In this document: positions 25,583 to 33,524 of the stretch, in pieces | Numbering within the stretch: the stretch's first letter is position 1 | Layout: every line of letters starts with the position of its first letter | Assembly (NCBI GenBank): GCA_017509605.1 | Contig: JAFWPH010000014.1 | Span: 1-64,000 of the forward strand | Direction of reading: 5' to 3' | Source: Bacteroidaceae bacterium | GTDB lineage: Bacteria; Bacteroidota; Bacteroidia; Bacteroidales; Bacteroidaceae | Length of the DNA stretch: 64,000 bases | The notes under the pieces: generated by a model | What the model was told of the DNA's origin: nothing | Databases searched by the model: none | What the model saw: only the letters and a program-made list of their open reading frames with translations | Position numbers and translations under genes: made by a program

Positions 25583-25662
25583 AGCTAACGCTCTTGACGC
25601 TTGACTCTTGACACTTGACACTTGGCCTTAGGCCTAAGGCCTAAAGCCTAAAAAGGCCTAAA
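25583..25662. repeat. Composite repeat running into the esterase stop
   Basis: Inverted-orientation heptamers (TTGACTCTTGACACTTGAC) followed by GGCCTTAGGCCTAAGGCC and AAAGCCTAAAAAGGCC. The last 15 bases lie inside the esterase coding region and supply its TAG stop codon. Confidence 0.88.
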
Positions 25663-27153
25663 CTGCTGAGGCGCTTTCTCTGGTTCGCCGAAGAATGAAG
25701 CCTCCACATCCTGGTCGTTGAGCTTGAACACCATGAACTTGGGGTTCTTCTCCGTGCAGGGAGCCCATACCCCACCCTTCGGACCATTCGGGTCGCTGTA
25801 CTTGACGAAGTTGGTCCATGCTGTCAACATCTTCTCCGAGAGGTCCCAGTCGCCCTTGGTCCAGGGACGCCAGCAATGTTTCAGCGACTTGAACACAAAC
25901 CAGAGGTCGGAGGAATGGAACGCACCCCTCAGACGCTGTGTCACCTCAGGGTGAGAGCCATCGTCCGGCAACGGACGGGCGAACTGATAGGCCCATGCCT
26001 TGCCGCCCTTGCTCTCGCGTACCTTGCAGAACTCGGCGATGTTGGGAGCCATGTTGCCCATGTCGTTGAGGGTGAAACCAATCATATAAGGCACGTCGGC
26101 CAAGGTGCCTTGGCGTGTGGCGTCATCGAAACTCTTCTCGCTGACATAACCTTCGATCATGGGCATGAAGGGCAGTCCTCTGCGCATGAACGGCATACCG
26201 CCACCAGCTTGCTGTCCGTCGTCATTCACCTGATAGTAGAGGGTTGGGAGTGCGAAGATGGTCTCGGTGCTGGCTGCACGCATCTTCTGCAGGTCGGTCA
26301 GACCAGCCCAGTCGAACACCTTCTTGGCGTTGGCTTGCGCATCGACAAATGTGCCGCCGCTATAACGCGCACCGACCATGTTGCCGTTGGCATCGGGTAT
26401 GGCCAGTCCTTGAGCGCTCATGATGACGGCCTTGTGGAACAGTCCTCGAGCGAGCGGAGACTCGCAAAGCGTACGCACGCTGCCACCGCCGGCGCTCTGT
26501 CCGAAGATGGTGACGTTGTCGGGGTCGCCACCAAACTGGGCGATGTTCTTCTTGATCCATTTCAGGGCCTCAATCTGGTCGAGAATACCGTAGTTGCCCG
26601 ACACCTTGTGAGGACTCTCCTCTGTCAGCGCAGGGTGAGTGAGGAAGCCGAACACCCCAAGTCGGTAGTTGATGGAGACGAGCACCACGTCCTTGGCGCC
26701 CCATTCCTGACCATCGAACTCAGGTTCGGAGCCCCATCCCTCGCGGTAGCCACCACCATGAATCCAAAGGGCGACAGGGAGTTTCTTCGATACCTTGCCC
26801 GGCGCTTTCGTCCAGACGTTCAGATACAAACAGTCCTCGCTATAGGGAGCCTCTTTGCCGTAGCCCCACTCCGTGAAATAGCCACCGGGATACTGAATGG
26901 CCTGATAACTGGGATGACCGAAGGTGTCGCAGACCTTCACGCCCTTCCAGGGCACAACGGGCTGTGGTTCCTTCCAACGGTTCTCCTTGATGGGAGGAGC
27001 TGCGTAAGGTATGCCGCGATAGACATACACGTCGGGATGGTCGTCGGCTATCACGCCTTGCACCTGTCCACCTTCAATCGTCAATACTGGGTTTTCTTGC
27101 GCATAAGCAGACGCTGCCGTCATGAGCAGCAGAGACATCAGTAAATGTTTCAT
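25648..27153 (-). CDS. Secreted type-B carboxylesterase
   Basis: 501 aa. Signal peptide MKHLLMSLLLMTAASAYAQ. Carboxylesterase-B motifs: EDCLYLNVWTKAP, oxyanion hole HGGGYREG, nucleophile FGQSAGGGSVRTL (Gly-x-Ser-x-Gly, here GQSAG), and His region in HSSDLWFVFKSL. Family members cleave carboxylic esters such as acylated glycans. Start at 27153 puts the signal first; the longer reading to 27246 crosses repeat DNA. The last residues (QQFRPF) and the TAG stop are encoded by repeat sequence, so the native C terminus may have been altered. Confidence 0.87.
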   Translation of the reverse strand: MKHLLMSLLLMTAASAYAQENPVLTIEGGQVQGVIADDHPDVYVYRGIPYAAPPIKENRWKEPQPVVPWKGVKVCDTFGHPSYQAIQYPGGYFTEWGYGKEAPYSEDCLYLNVWTKAPGKVSKKLPVALWIHGGGYREGWGSEPEFDGQEWGAKDVVLVSINYRLGVFGFLTHPALTEESPHKVSGNYGILDQIEALKWIKKNIAQFGGDPDNVTIFGQSAGGGSVRTLCESPLARGLFHKAVIMSAQGLAIPDANGNMVGARYSGGTFVDAQANAKKVFDWAGLTDLQKMRAASTETIFALPTLYYQVNDDGQQAGGGMPFMRRGLPFMPMIEGYVSEKSFDDATRQGTLADVPYMIGFTLNDMGNMAPNIAEFCKVRESKGGKAWAYQFARPLPDDGSHPEVTQRLRGAFHSSDLWFVFKSLKHCWRPWTKGDWDLSEKMLTAWTNFVKYSDPNGPKGGVWAPCTEKNPKFMVFKLNDQDVEASFFGEPEKAPQQFRPF

Positions 27154-27206
27154 AATCATTAGTTTTATTGTATCGGTTTTATAGTTAGTCCTAAGTTTCT
27201 GAAGTA

Positions 27207-27402
27207 AAAATGGAAGTATAAATGGAAGTAAACTCGCTACGCTCATGGGAGTTATGTGCTAAGCACAGGACAATAGTTATTTTCTTAACTCTTAATTCTT
27301 AACTCTTAATTCTTAACTCTTAATTAAATAGTATCGTCCAGCACGAAAGTGCTTAACTTCCAGTCAGCACGGCTGACTTAACTCCCTATTTAACTCCTTT
27401 TT
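27207..27402. repeat. Composite repeat with several small hairpins
   Basis: The gene-free stretch 27154-27504 is mostly this block: two AAATGGAAGTA units, CTCGCTACGCTCATGGGAGTTA, hairpin TGTGCT-A-AGCACA (27255-27267), five TTAACTCTTAATTC units, hairpin AGCAC-GAAA-GTGCT with a GNRA-type loop (27340-27353), hairpin AGTCAGC-ACG-GCTGACT (27362-27378), and TTAACTCCC units. Confidence 0.88.
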
Positions 27403-27504
27403 ATACCTTCCTAAACTATAGTTAGTTCTTTTCGTTTACACCGAACTCTTCGTATCGTTCTATCTGTCCAGAGATTTGGGCAATCAGATTGATGGCCTTG
27501 CTTC

Positions 27505-28629
27505 TTATTCCTCCAAAGTCTGCACTACCTCTTCAAGCAAACTGATGATGGGGAGATGCTGAGGACAAGCATCCTCACATTGTCCACACTGAATACAGGC
27601 GGACGCTTTCTCTCCACCCGGACGCCAACCGTATTCGATCCGAGCCTCTTTCAGGTTTCCATACATCTTGTACACGTTCATCACCGCGAAAATCTCAGGG
27701 ATATGGATTTCCATAGGACAACCCGGTGTGCAATAGTGACAGGCGGTGCAGGCGATGTCGGCATACTGCGAGAGGGCCTTGCAGGCATTCCTCAGCACAC
27801 CTTGCTCCTCCTCGTCCATGGGCTTCATCTGGCGCATAAACGACAGGTTGTCTTCCATCTGCTCGATACTCGACATCCCGCTGAGCACCATCATCACATT
27901 GGGCAGAGATGCCGTGAAGCGCACAGCCCATGAGGCGAAGGACGCATCCGCATTGGCTTTTAGCAGGATCTCCTTGACCGGTTGAGGTGGATCAGCCAGT
28001 TTGCCTCCCTTCACGGGTTCCATCACGATAACGGGTACCCCGTGTTTGGTGGCCACCTCATAACAGTCGCGCGAGTGGATCAGAGGATCTTCCCAGTCGG
28101 AATAATTGATTTGCAGTTGTACGAACTCCGTGTCGGGATGTTCGGTAAGCAACTCGTCGAGCAGTTCGGGAGTGGAATGGAAAGAGAAGCCATAGTGGCG
28201 GATCAGTCCTTCCTCCTTGAGTTTTCTCATATAATCCCAGATGCCGTACTGTACGTATTTCTCCTTATTCCCCGAGTCGATGCCATGGAGTAGGTAGAAG
28301 TCGAAATAGCCAGCCCCTGTGCGTTCGAGGCTCACGTTGATTTCGTTCTTGGCTTCTTCCTCGCTCTTGCAGGCGAAATCAGAGGCATTGAGTTTGTCGG
28401 CCAAATAATAGCGTTCACGTGGATAGCGGTCACAGAGCGCGGCCTTGGTGGCTTCTTCCGATCCCTCGTACACGTATGCGGTGTCGAAATACTTTCCGCC
28501 AGCCTCTATGAAGGCATCCACCATTCTCTTGGTGTGTTCGAGGTCGATGTTGTTTGTGCCTTCCACTCTGGGCAGTCGCATCATGCCGAAACCCAGTTTC
28601 ATGCAGTTGTCAATTAATTGTGTTTCCAT
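27505..28629 (-). CDS. Aldo/keto reductase with C-terminal ferredoxin-like domain
   Basis: 374 aa. Aldo/keto reductase barrel about 8-285: GFGMMRLPR, catalytic Asp/Tyr in FDTAYVYEG, Lys in YLADKLN, His in YLLHGID. C-terminal 4Fe-4S domain about 290-370 with CTACHYCTPGCP and CIQCGQCEDACPQ. Such fused enzymes occur in anaerobes and probably move electrons between ferredoxin or flavodoxin and carbonyl substrates. No signal peptide. A related enzyme with a Tat signal is at 60508-61863. A flavodoxin gene lies upstream on the same strand. Confidence 0.9.
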   Translation of the reverse strand: METQLIDNCMKLGFGMMRLPRVEGTNNIDLEHTKRMVDAFIEAGGKYFDTAYVYEGSEEATKAALCDRYPRERYYLADKLNASDFACKSEEEAKNEINVSLERTGAGYFDFYLLHGIDSGNKEKYVQYGIWDYMRKLKEEGLIRHYGFSFHSTPELLDELLTEHPDTEFVQLQINYSDWEDPLIHSRDCYEVATKHGVPVIVMEPVKGGKLADPPQPVKEILLKANADASFASWAVRFTASLPNVMMVLSGMSSIEQMEDNLSFMRQMKPMDEEEQGVLRNACKALSQYADIACTACHYCTPGCPMEIHIPEIFAVMNVYKMYGNLKEARIEYGWRPGGEKASACIQCGQCEDACPQHLPIISLLEEVVQTLEE

Positions 28630-28642
28630 ATTGTTTTTGATT

Positions 28643-28753
28643 AGTCAAGGGTCAAGAGTCATGTGTCGAGAGTCAAGAGTCGAGAGTCAAGGGTCTAACG
28701 CCTTCAAAAAGCTAATACCTAACGCCTAAGGAAGCTAACGCTTTAAGCCTAAA
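28643..28753. repeat. Composite repeat running into the flavodoxin stop
   Basis: About eight GTCRAGA/GTCATGT units, then CTAACGCC and CTAATACCTAACGCCTAA and CTAACGCTTTAAGCCTAAAA. The final 19 bases overlap the 3' end of the flavodoxin gene and provide its TAG stop. Confidence 0.9.
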
Positions 28754-29298
28754 AACTCATTCAGCTCTTGCTCAGATGCGCCGTTGAGCAGTTTACCCTC
28801 TTTCCAGTTGATATCGGGATAAGCGGCTTTCAAGTCCTCGCAAGCTTTCTGGATGTCGCTGCCACCAGAAGTGGCGAAAGGAATAACTTTCTTGCCCGTG
28901 AAGTCGTATGACTCCATAAAGGTGTTGATGATGGTCGGACAGGTGTTCCACCAGATGGGGAAACCCACAAAGACGATATAATAGTCCTGCATGTTCGACA
29001 GTTTGTCAGTGATGGCGGGACGAGAGGTACTGTCCTGCATTTCAATGGTGGAACGGCTCTGTTTGTCGCGCCAATCGAGGTCAGCATCAGTGTAGGGCTG
29101 CTCAGGCTTGATCTCATGCAAGTCAGCGCCTGCTGCATTGGCGAGTTGCTCAGCAGCGGCTTTCGTCACTCCCGATGCGGAGAAATAGGCCACCAACACT
29201 TTTTTCGGTACTTTGTTTTCCTTTTGTTTGTTTGCTTGTGAGCAGGCAGTCAGGCATATTGCCACCAATACCGCCAGAATCATTGTAATCTTTTTCAT
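28735..29298 (-). CDS. Lipoprotein flavodoxin
   Basis: 187 aa. Lipobox LTAC (Cys about 19), then a Lys-rich tether and a flavodoxin fold with the FMN phosphate loop [16 protein letters not shown], the 90s-loop [21 protein letters not shown] and the FATSGGSDI strand. This matches the flavodoxin_4 group often found next to aldo/keto reductases. Lipidation places it outside the cytoplasm, unusual for flavodoxins. Its C-terminal GLKR and stop codon come from repeat sequence. Confidence 0.85.
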   Translation of the reverse strand: MKKITMILAVLVAICLTACSQANKQKENKVPKKVLVAYFSASGVTKAAAEQLANAAGADLHEIKPEQPYTDADLDWRDKQSRSTIEMQDSTSRPAITDKLSNMQDYYIVFVGFPIWWNTCPTIINTFMESYDFTGKKVIPFATSGGSDIQKACEDLKAAYPDINWKEGKLLNGASEQELNEFLGLKR

Positions 29299-29337
29299 AT
29301 TAATCTGGTTTTAAGTTTCGGATGTTATGGCTTTTGA

Positions 29338-29587
29338 TAGGTTATAGGTTATTGAAGTCGAGAGTCTATTTAGGCTTTAGGCCTTAGGCGTTAGGCTTTA
29401 GCTTTATGTCGTCAAGAGTCAAGAGTCAAGAGTCGAGAGTCCTTAATAGGCGTTAGGCTTTAGAATTTGGCATTTGCCAACAACCCTATCGTCCATTTTA
29501 ACTCCCATGAGCGCAGCGAATTAACTTCCACTTTAACTTCCCTTTTAACTCCCCTTTATCATCAAGCTTTAGGCTTTAGGCCCTAAG
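29338..29587. repeat. Long composite repeat, left member of an inverted pair
   Basis: Order on the plus strand: GGTTATAGGTTATTGAAG, heptamers, TTTAGGCTTTAGGCC modules, a second heptamer array from 29411, GTCCTTAATAGGCGTTAGGC, palindrome TTGGCATTTGCCAA, CCCTATCGTCC, TTTTAACTCCCATGAGCGCA, then TTAACTTCC units, ending in the stop codon of the winged-helix gene. The part from 29411 to about 29550 matches 32074-32218 in reverse complement at roughly nine bases in ten by eye. Confidence 0.9.
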
Positions 29588-30620
29588 ATCTCAGGTAGTC
29601 CTTATATGCTTGCCACACCTCTTTCATGTCTTCTGTGTCACCTTTTTCATCGAAAAAGGTCGCTTGGCAGCAGTCCTTGAAGGGAGCCCAGTTGCCGCAG
29701 ATTGTTCCGTCGAGGGCGATAACGGGTTGGAAGATGCCGCTGTTGTTGTGGGCACGGTGCCTGTGGACGGGCGGTAGCACAATGTCGCGGCTCTTGTAAC
29801 TGATGAGGTATTCGTCATAAGGGGGAATGAGGAGAAGCCTGCCTCGTCGGAATCCTCGAGTGCGTCCATCGTCCGTCAGGTAAAAGTCTCTGCCATTCCA
29901 CCTCTCGACATGGATAGAGTCGCCCAGAAGCGCAATGCCTCTGCGGCAGTCGCTGATGTTCAGCCCCGACCACCACACGAAATCCTCCAACGTCGCAGGT
30001 TGGCGACTTAAGAAGTACTTACGGGTGAAGCGCATCAGGGCCTCATCCCTGTCCATTTCAGTCCTCTGCCCCACCCTGTTGGCTGCAAGCGCGTAAGTGG
30101 CCTTATAAGGCAGGAGTTCCCCGCTGCAAAGAACGCCGGCCATCTCGGCCATGCGGATATGGTACGACAGGCGATGGTCGTCCATCTGCAGGTCTTTCTC
30201 CGCCAGAGCCTGGACGAAATCCTCTTTAGTCGCGCTTCCCCTTTCGTCAGCCGTCTGCGCAAGGATGTCCCTGACATGCGTCAGTTCCTCGTCCGGGATG
30301 GTGATCTTGTTGCTGCTCATCCACCCTTTCGTGACGGCGACAGCCTTTGGTGCGAAGAGGTCGAGCATGGGCCAATAGTCCTCGGCCGCCACCAGTTGCC
30401 ATGTGCCGCGCATGAGGTGCAGACGGATGATCCTGCCCTCATCAAACGCTCGTTTGAAGGTCTTGAGGGATGGCCGTCGTGTGCGCATCTCCACAGCCCA
30501 TCGCATCATGCGGTATTCCTGCGCCTGAATGGCACCCATAGCACCGACCACCTCAGCGGGGTCGCTGAACTGGGGCGAAACCAGCTGTTGGTTCAGCAGT
30601 CGGATGGCGATTGGATTCAT
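29583..30620 (-). CDS. Winged-helix DNA-binding domain protein (HTH_42/YcaQ-like)
   Basis: 345 aa. Start MNPIAIRLLNQQLVSPQFSDPAEVVGAMGAIQAQEYRMMRWAVEMR is the HTH_42 signature, and GRIIRLHLMRGTWQLVAAEDYWPML, ARKYFLSRQPATLEDFVWWSGL and DEYLISYKSRD follow in family order. Relatives include DNA glycosylases of the AlkZ/YcaQ group, which have a QxD or QxQ catalytic motif. QAQE near residue 33 could correspond to it, but I cannot confirm it. Ends DYLRS with a TAG that sits in TTAGGC-type repeat sequence. Confidence 0.85.
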   Translation of the reverse strand: MNPIAIRLLNQQLVSPQFSDPAEVVGAMGAIQAQEYRMMRWAVEMRTRRPSLKTFKRAFDEGRIIRLHLMRGTWQLVAAEDYWPMLDLFAPKAVAVTKGWMSSNKITIPDEELTHVRDILAQTADERGSATKEDFVQALAEKDLQMDDHRLSYHIRMAEMAGVLCSGELLPYKATYALAANRVGQRTEMDRDEALMRFTRKYFLSRQPATLEDFVWWSGLNISDCRRGIALLGDSIHVERWNGRDFYLTDDGRTRGFRRGRLLLIPPYDEYLISYKSRDIVLPPVHRHRAHNNSGIFQPVIALDGTICGNWAPFKDCCQATFFDEKGDTEDMKEVWQAYKDYLRS

Positions 30621-30671
30621 GTTTCCACAACTCCCCTACTTCTCTGGGAGGATGATGGTAGCTACTGTCTG

Positions 30672-30947
30672 CTAACGAATGACCACATTCATCCGTTCAA
30701 TCTCGATCTTCTCCCATACATGCTCCAGCACATAGGGTTCTTGGGCAAGGTACTCGTCGAGTTCCTTACGGCTCTCAAACTCCATGACAAGCACCGAACC
30801 TTTCATCTTTCCTTCGTCGTCCAGAAGGCCACCTGCACAGATGACGTGTTCCCTGATTCTCTGCATTCCTTCGAGGTGACGGGGGCGGACTTCCATTCTT
30901 TTGTCCAACTTGCCCTCTCCGTCAAGGGCTTTAACTACAAATTGCAT
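30672..30947 (-). CDS. YCII-domain protein
   Basis: 91 aa from MQFVVKALDGEGKL. Conserved YCII features: R-R/H in EVRPRHLEGMQ, a Gly-rich turn AGGLLDDEGKMKGSVLVMEFESRKELDEYLAQEPYV. Ferredoxin-like dimeric fold, role generally unknown. Start at 30947 chosen because the upstream 46 codons cover repeat DNA. Lies 51 nt after (upstream of) the winged-helix gene on the same strand. Confidence 0.85.
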   Translation of the reverse strand: MQFVVKALDGEGKLDKRMEVRPRHLEGMQRIREHVICAGGLLDDEGKMKGSVLVMEFESRKELDEYLAQEPYVLEHVWEKIEIERMNVVIR

Positions 30948-30971
30948 AATGCTTCTTAAATTATTAATTAT

Positions 30972-31029
30972 ATTGGGAGTTAAAAAGGGAGTTAAAGAGG
31001 AAGTTAAGCACTTTCGTGCTGGACGATAG
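30972..31029. repeat. GGGAGTTAAA units with AGCAC hairpin
   Basis: Three GGGAGTTAAA-type units followed by AGCAC-TTTC-GTGCT (31007-31020) and GGACGATAG. It is the reverse complement of the module at 27331-27353, giving the second copy of that hairpin. Confidence 0.88.
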
Positions 31030-31035
31030 GTGTGT

Positions 31036-32064
31036 TCATTTATTGACGATGTCGAGTTCCACCAGTGAATAAAGCTTTGAACCAAGCCCTATCTTCTCGG
31101 CGTGGTCGATGGTGTGTGTGCCATGCTGCTTGTCGATGCGGTTCAGCAAGTCGGTGGGGTCGTTCTTGGCGGTCACCTTCTGCTGGTTGATGATGTCGAT
31201 GCATGCCTGGTCGAGCGCCACGGGGTCGGTAGAGGCGAGTATGCCGTAATCCTCAAGTTTCACAGGTTCGGGATGGTCCACGCAGTCGCAGTCGATCGAC
31301 ATGTTGTTCATCACGCTGATATAGATGATGCCCTGCTTCTTTTGGAAGTAGTCCACCACCGCCTGGGCGGCAGCCGCCATCGACTCGAGGAAGCCATCCT
31401 GGTCGCCGATGTATTCTGGCGTCCAGAGTTTGCTCATGTCGAGTTTCTCCATCTTTCCAGCGGAGTGGATGTAGGCCTTACCGTTCTGGCTGGCGCAACC
31501 GATGCTTAGGTTCTTCAGCGCGCCTCCGTACCCGCCCATGGGGTGTCCCTTGAAGTGGTTGAGTGCAATCATGAAGTCGTAGTTGGCGATGTGAGTGCCC
31601 ACGATGTCGTACTTCAAGTGAGTCGAGTCTTGTACGGGGATATGCATCTCGCCCTCCTCATCCATGATGTCCACGGTGAAGTACTTGGTGAAGCCATGTC
31701 GCTCAATCACCTTCCAATGGTTGGCCGACGTGTTGCGTTCGTCCTGCTTGTCCTCGGGTCCATTGCCATAGGCGGTGTTGCACTCCACGATGGTGCCGTT
31801 GACCTCATTCACCAGGTCTTTGATCAGTTCCGGCTTCAGGTAGTTGGGGTTGCTGCCCTCGCCCGTAGAGATTTTCACCGCCACTTTGCCCTTGGCCTCC
31901 ACGTCCAGCGCCTTGTAGATTCTCACCAAAGCCTCAGGCGTGATTTCCTTAACGAGATAGACCGTAGCGCCTTTTTCTATGTGCTGTGCTTTTTCTGTTT
32001 TGTTGTTCTGTCCGCAGGCGACGAACATCAGTGCCGTCACCGCAAGTAATAAAAATTTTTTCAT
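31036..32064 (-). CDS. DUF362 lipoprotein
   Basis: 342 aa. Lipobox FVAC (Cys about 17). DUF362 pattern: VAVKISTGEGSNPNYLKPELIKDLV, VECNTAYG, a His-rich centre (NHFKGHPMGGYGGALKNLSIGCAS) and DCVDHPEPVKLEDYGILASTDPVALDQACIDII. DUF362 proteins often carry ferredoxin domains in anaerobes; this one has none. Reported partners are redox enzymes. The surrounding flavodoxin, FMN reductase and aldo/keto reductase genes agree with a redox role, but no activity is known to me. Confidence 0.85.
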   Translation of the reverse strand: MKKFLLLAVTALMFVACGQNNKTEKAQHIEKGATVYLVKEITPEALVRIYKALDVEAKGKVAVKISTGEGSNPNYLKPELIKDLVNEVNGTIVECNTAYGNGPEDKQDERNTSANHWKVIERHGFTKYFTVDIMDEEGEMHIPVQDSTHLKYDIVGTHIANYDFMIALNHFKGHPMGGYGGALKNLSIGCASQNGKAYIHSAGKMEKLDMSKLWTPEYIGDQDGFLESMAAAAQAVVDYFQKKQGIIYISVMNNMSIDCDCVDHPEPVKLEDYGILASTDPVALDQACIDIINQQKVTAKNDPTDLLNRIDKQHGTHTIDHAEKIGLGSKLYSLVELDIVNK

Positions 32065-32073
32065 AATATACGA

Positions 32074-32220
32074 TTGGAGTTAAAATTGGAGTTAAAGTGG
32101 GAGTTGATTCGCTGCGCTCATGGGAGTTAAAATGGACGATAGGGGTGTTGGCAAAAGCCAAATTCTAAAGCTTAACGCCTATTAAGGACTCTCGACTCTC
32201 GACTCTTGACTCTTGACTAA
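32074..32220. repeat. Long composite repeat, right member of an inverted pair
   Basis: Plus-strand order: GGAGTTAAAATTGGAGTTAA, GATTCGCTGCGCTCATGGGA, GGACGATAGGGGTGTTGGC, AAATTCTAAAGCTTAACGCC, TATTAAGGACTC, then heptamers in TCTTGAC orientation. This is the reverse complement of 29411-29554. It abuts the stop codon of the FMN reductase gene. Confidence 0.9.
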
Positions 32221-32226
32221 ATATTG

Positions 32227-32742
32227 CTAAAGGTTAGAAGCTAACTGAGCCACTTTCTGTTTGGTTTCCTCTGTCTTCTGTTCGTCGATCTTAGCAGTGA
32301 CAACGCCCATATTCTCGACGCCCCAGTAGTTGCAGATGTCGCGGAACTCAGCAGTTGCTCCGTCATAGACACCGGGCGAATAGGACGACATCAACAGGGC
32401 CATCTTCGTCACTTTGGCGGGTTTATTGACGCAGTACATACGCTGTATGGGTGCCTGGATCTGTGCGCAGAGAGTGAAATAGTAGATGGGAGCAGCCAGC
32501 ACCAGCACCTCGGCCTCGTTCATCAGCGGATAGAGCTCCTGCATGTCATCCTTCTGGATGCAGGCGCCATTACCCTTACTGTGGCAGTACTCACAAGCCA
32601 GACAGCCGGCAATCTTCTTCCTGGCGACATTCACCAATGTCACCTCATGACCTGCTGCCTCGGCAGCCTTCTTGTACTCTTCCGCCATCCAAGCGGTATT
32701 TCCGTTCGCACGTGGCGAAGCTTGTAGAATCAGGATTTTCAT
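32227..32742 (-). CDS. FMN-dependent NADPH reductase/iron-sulfur flavoprotein-like
   Basis: 171 aa. FMN_red family: MKILILQASPRANGNTAWMA phosphate loop, then the Cys cluster GCLACEYCHSKGNGACIQKDD typical of the iron-sulfur-flavoprotein branch, and VLAAPIYYFTLCAQIQAPIQR. Cytoplasmic. It would pass electrons from NAD(P)H or a cluster to quinones or other acceptors. Preceded by a good promoter. Confidence 0.88.
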   Translation of the reverse strand: MKILILQASPRANGNTAWMAEEYKKAAEAAGHEVTLVNVARKKIAGCLACEYCHSKGNGACIQKDDMQELYPLMNEAEVLVLAAPIYYFTLCAQIQAPIQRMYCVNKPAKVTKMALLMSSYSPGVYDGATAEFRDICNYWGVENMGVVTAKIDEQKTEETKQKVAQLASNL

Positions 32743-32799
32743 AAATTGTTAAGTTTTAGAATGGTTAATATCTTTTCTTTTATCGCTTCTATCAAATTA

Positions 32800-32830
32800 C
32801 AAAAGTACAAAAATTCAATAAGACCACCAA
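32800..32830 (-). promoter_or_regulatory. Predicted promoter of the FMN reductase
   Basis: On the minus strand a perfect -7 box TACTTTTG (32807-32800) has TTG 20 bp upstream (32830-32828). Confidence 0.65.
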
Positions 32831-32889
32831 CTTGTGCTCCATATTTCTAATTATTTTTTCGATTCTGATAAGCACGGTTGCCTTCATAG

Positions 32890-32925
32890 ACAAACAAACG
32901 CTGCGGCCTCAAAGAAGCCGCAGCG
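32890..32925 (-). terminator. Intrinsic terminator after the FISUMP surface-protein gene
   Basis: CGCTGCGGC pairs with GCCGCAGCG (9 bp, no mismatch) around a 9-nt loop and is followed on the minus strand by TTTGTTTGT. Confidence 0.75.
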
Positions 32926-32957
32926 AAAGATAGAATATCATTTTTGTTAAGGATGCA

Positions 32958-33524
32958 CTATTTGCTGCGAACAGGACGGATAGGCTGGCCTGAGTAGCGC
33001 TGGCCTTGGTTTTCATTGGTCATGATGCCTTCCGTCCAAAAACAGAATTGGTAGGCCAAATAATATAGGTTTTGGAGTTCCTGGGACATCGTGGACGTCC
33101 AGTAATAGCCATATTGGCCGACATAATCGAGGACATCCGTACGTTCGCCCGCGGCGGGTAAGAAGATACTGTTGCCGTTTCTCTTGGAGGTGATCAACAA
33201 ACCATTCACACCGTTCTGGGTAGTCCAGGTACTCGTGGCGTTATTGTTGTCCATCAATTCGTTGAGCTGTTCCAAGGTCGGCATCTGCCAGTCGGATCCC
33301 CAGTTAGCGGTAGCAGCATCATATTCAGTTGTTCTGGCGATGTCAACACCGATGTTTTTGCAGGTGTTGTATGTGCCGTTGCAGTGGGTGTAGTTATCCC
33401 ATGAATATACATCTTTCGTCTTCGTCTCTCCCCAGGCGAAGTAGTCGCCGTATTCCTCAGGAGCGGTGGCGCCCACGTTCATGTTGGCCCAGAGTGTACC
33501 GGAAGGCAGAGCGAGGTCAACAGC
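32958..33524 (-). pseudogene. Third FISUMP module cut off by an in-frame TAG
   Basis: Directly after the TAG at 33525-33527 the same frame continues AVDLALPSGTLWANMNVGATA..., the third copy of the Fibrobacter-major-paralogous (FISUMP) module, to SGQPIRPVRSK and a stop. An ATG at 33482 falls inside the module and has no signal peptide, so it is not a natural gene start. The sequence is conserved and otherwise intact, so the break is recent, or it is a read error. Confidence 0.8.
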
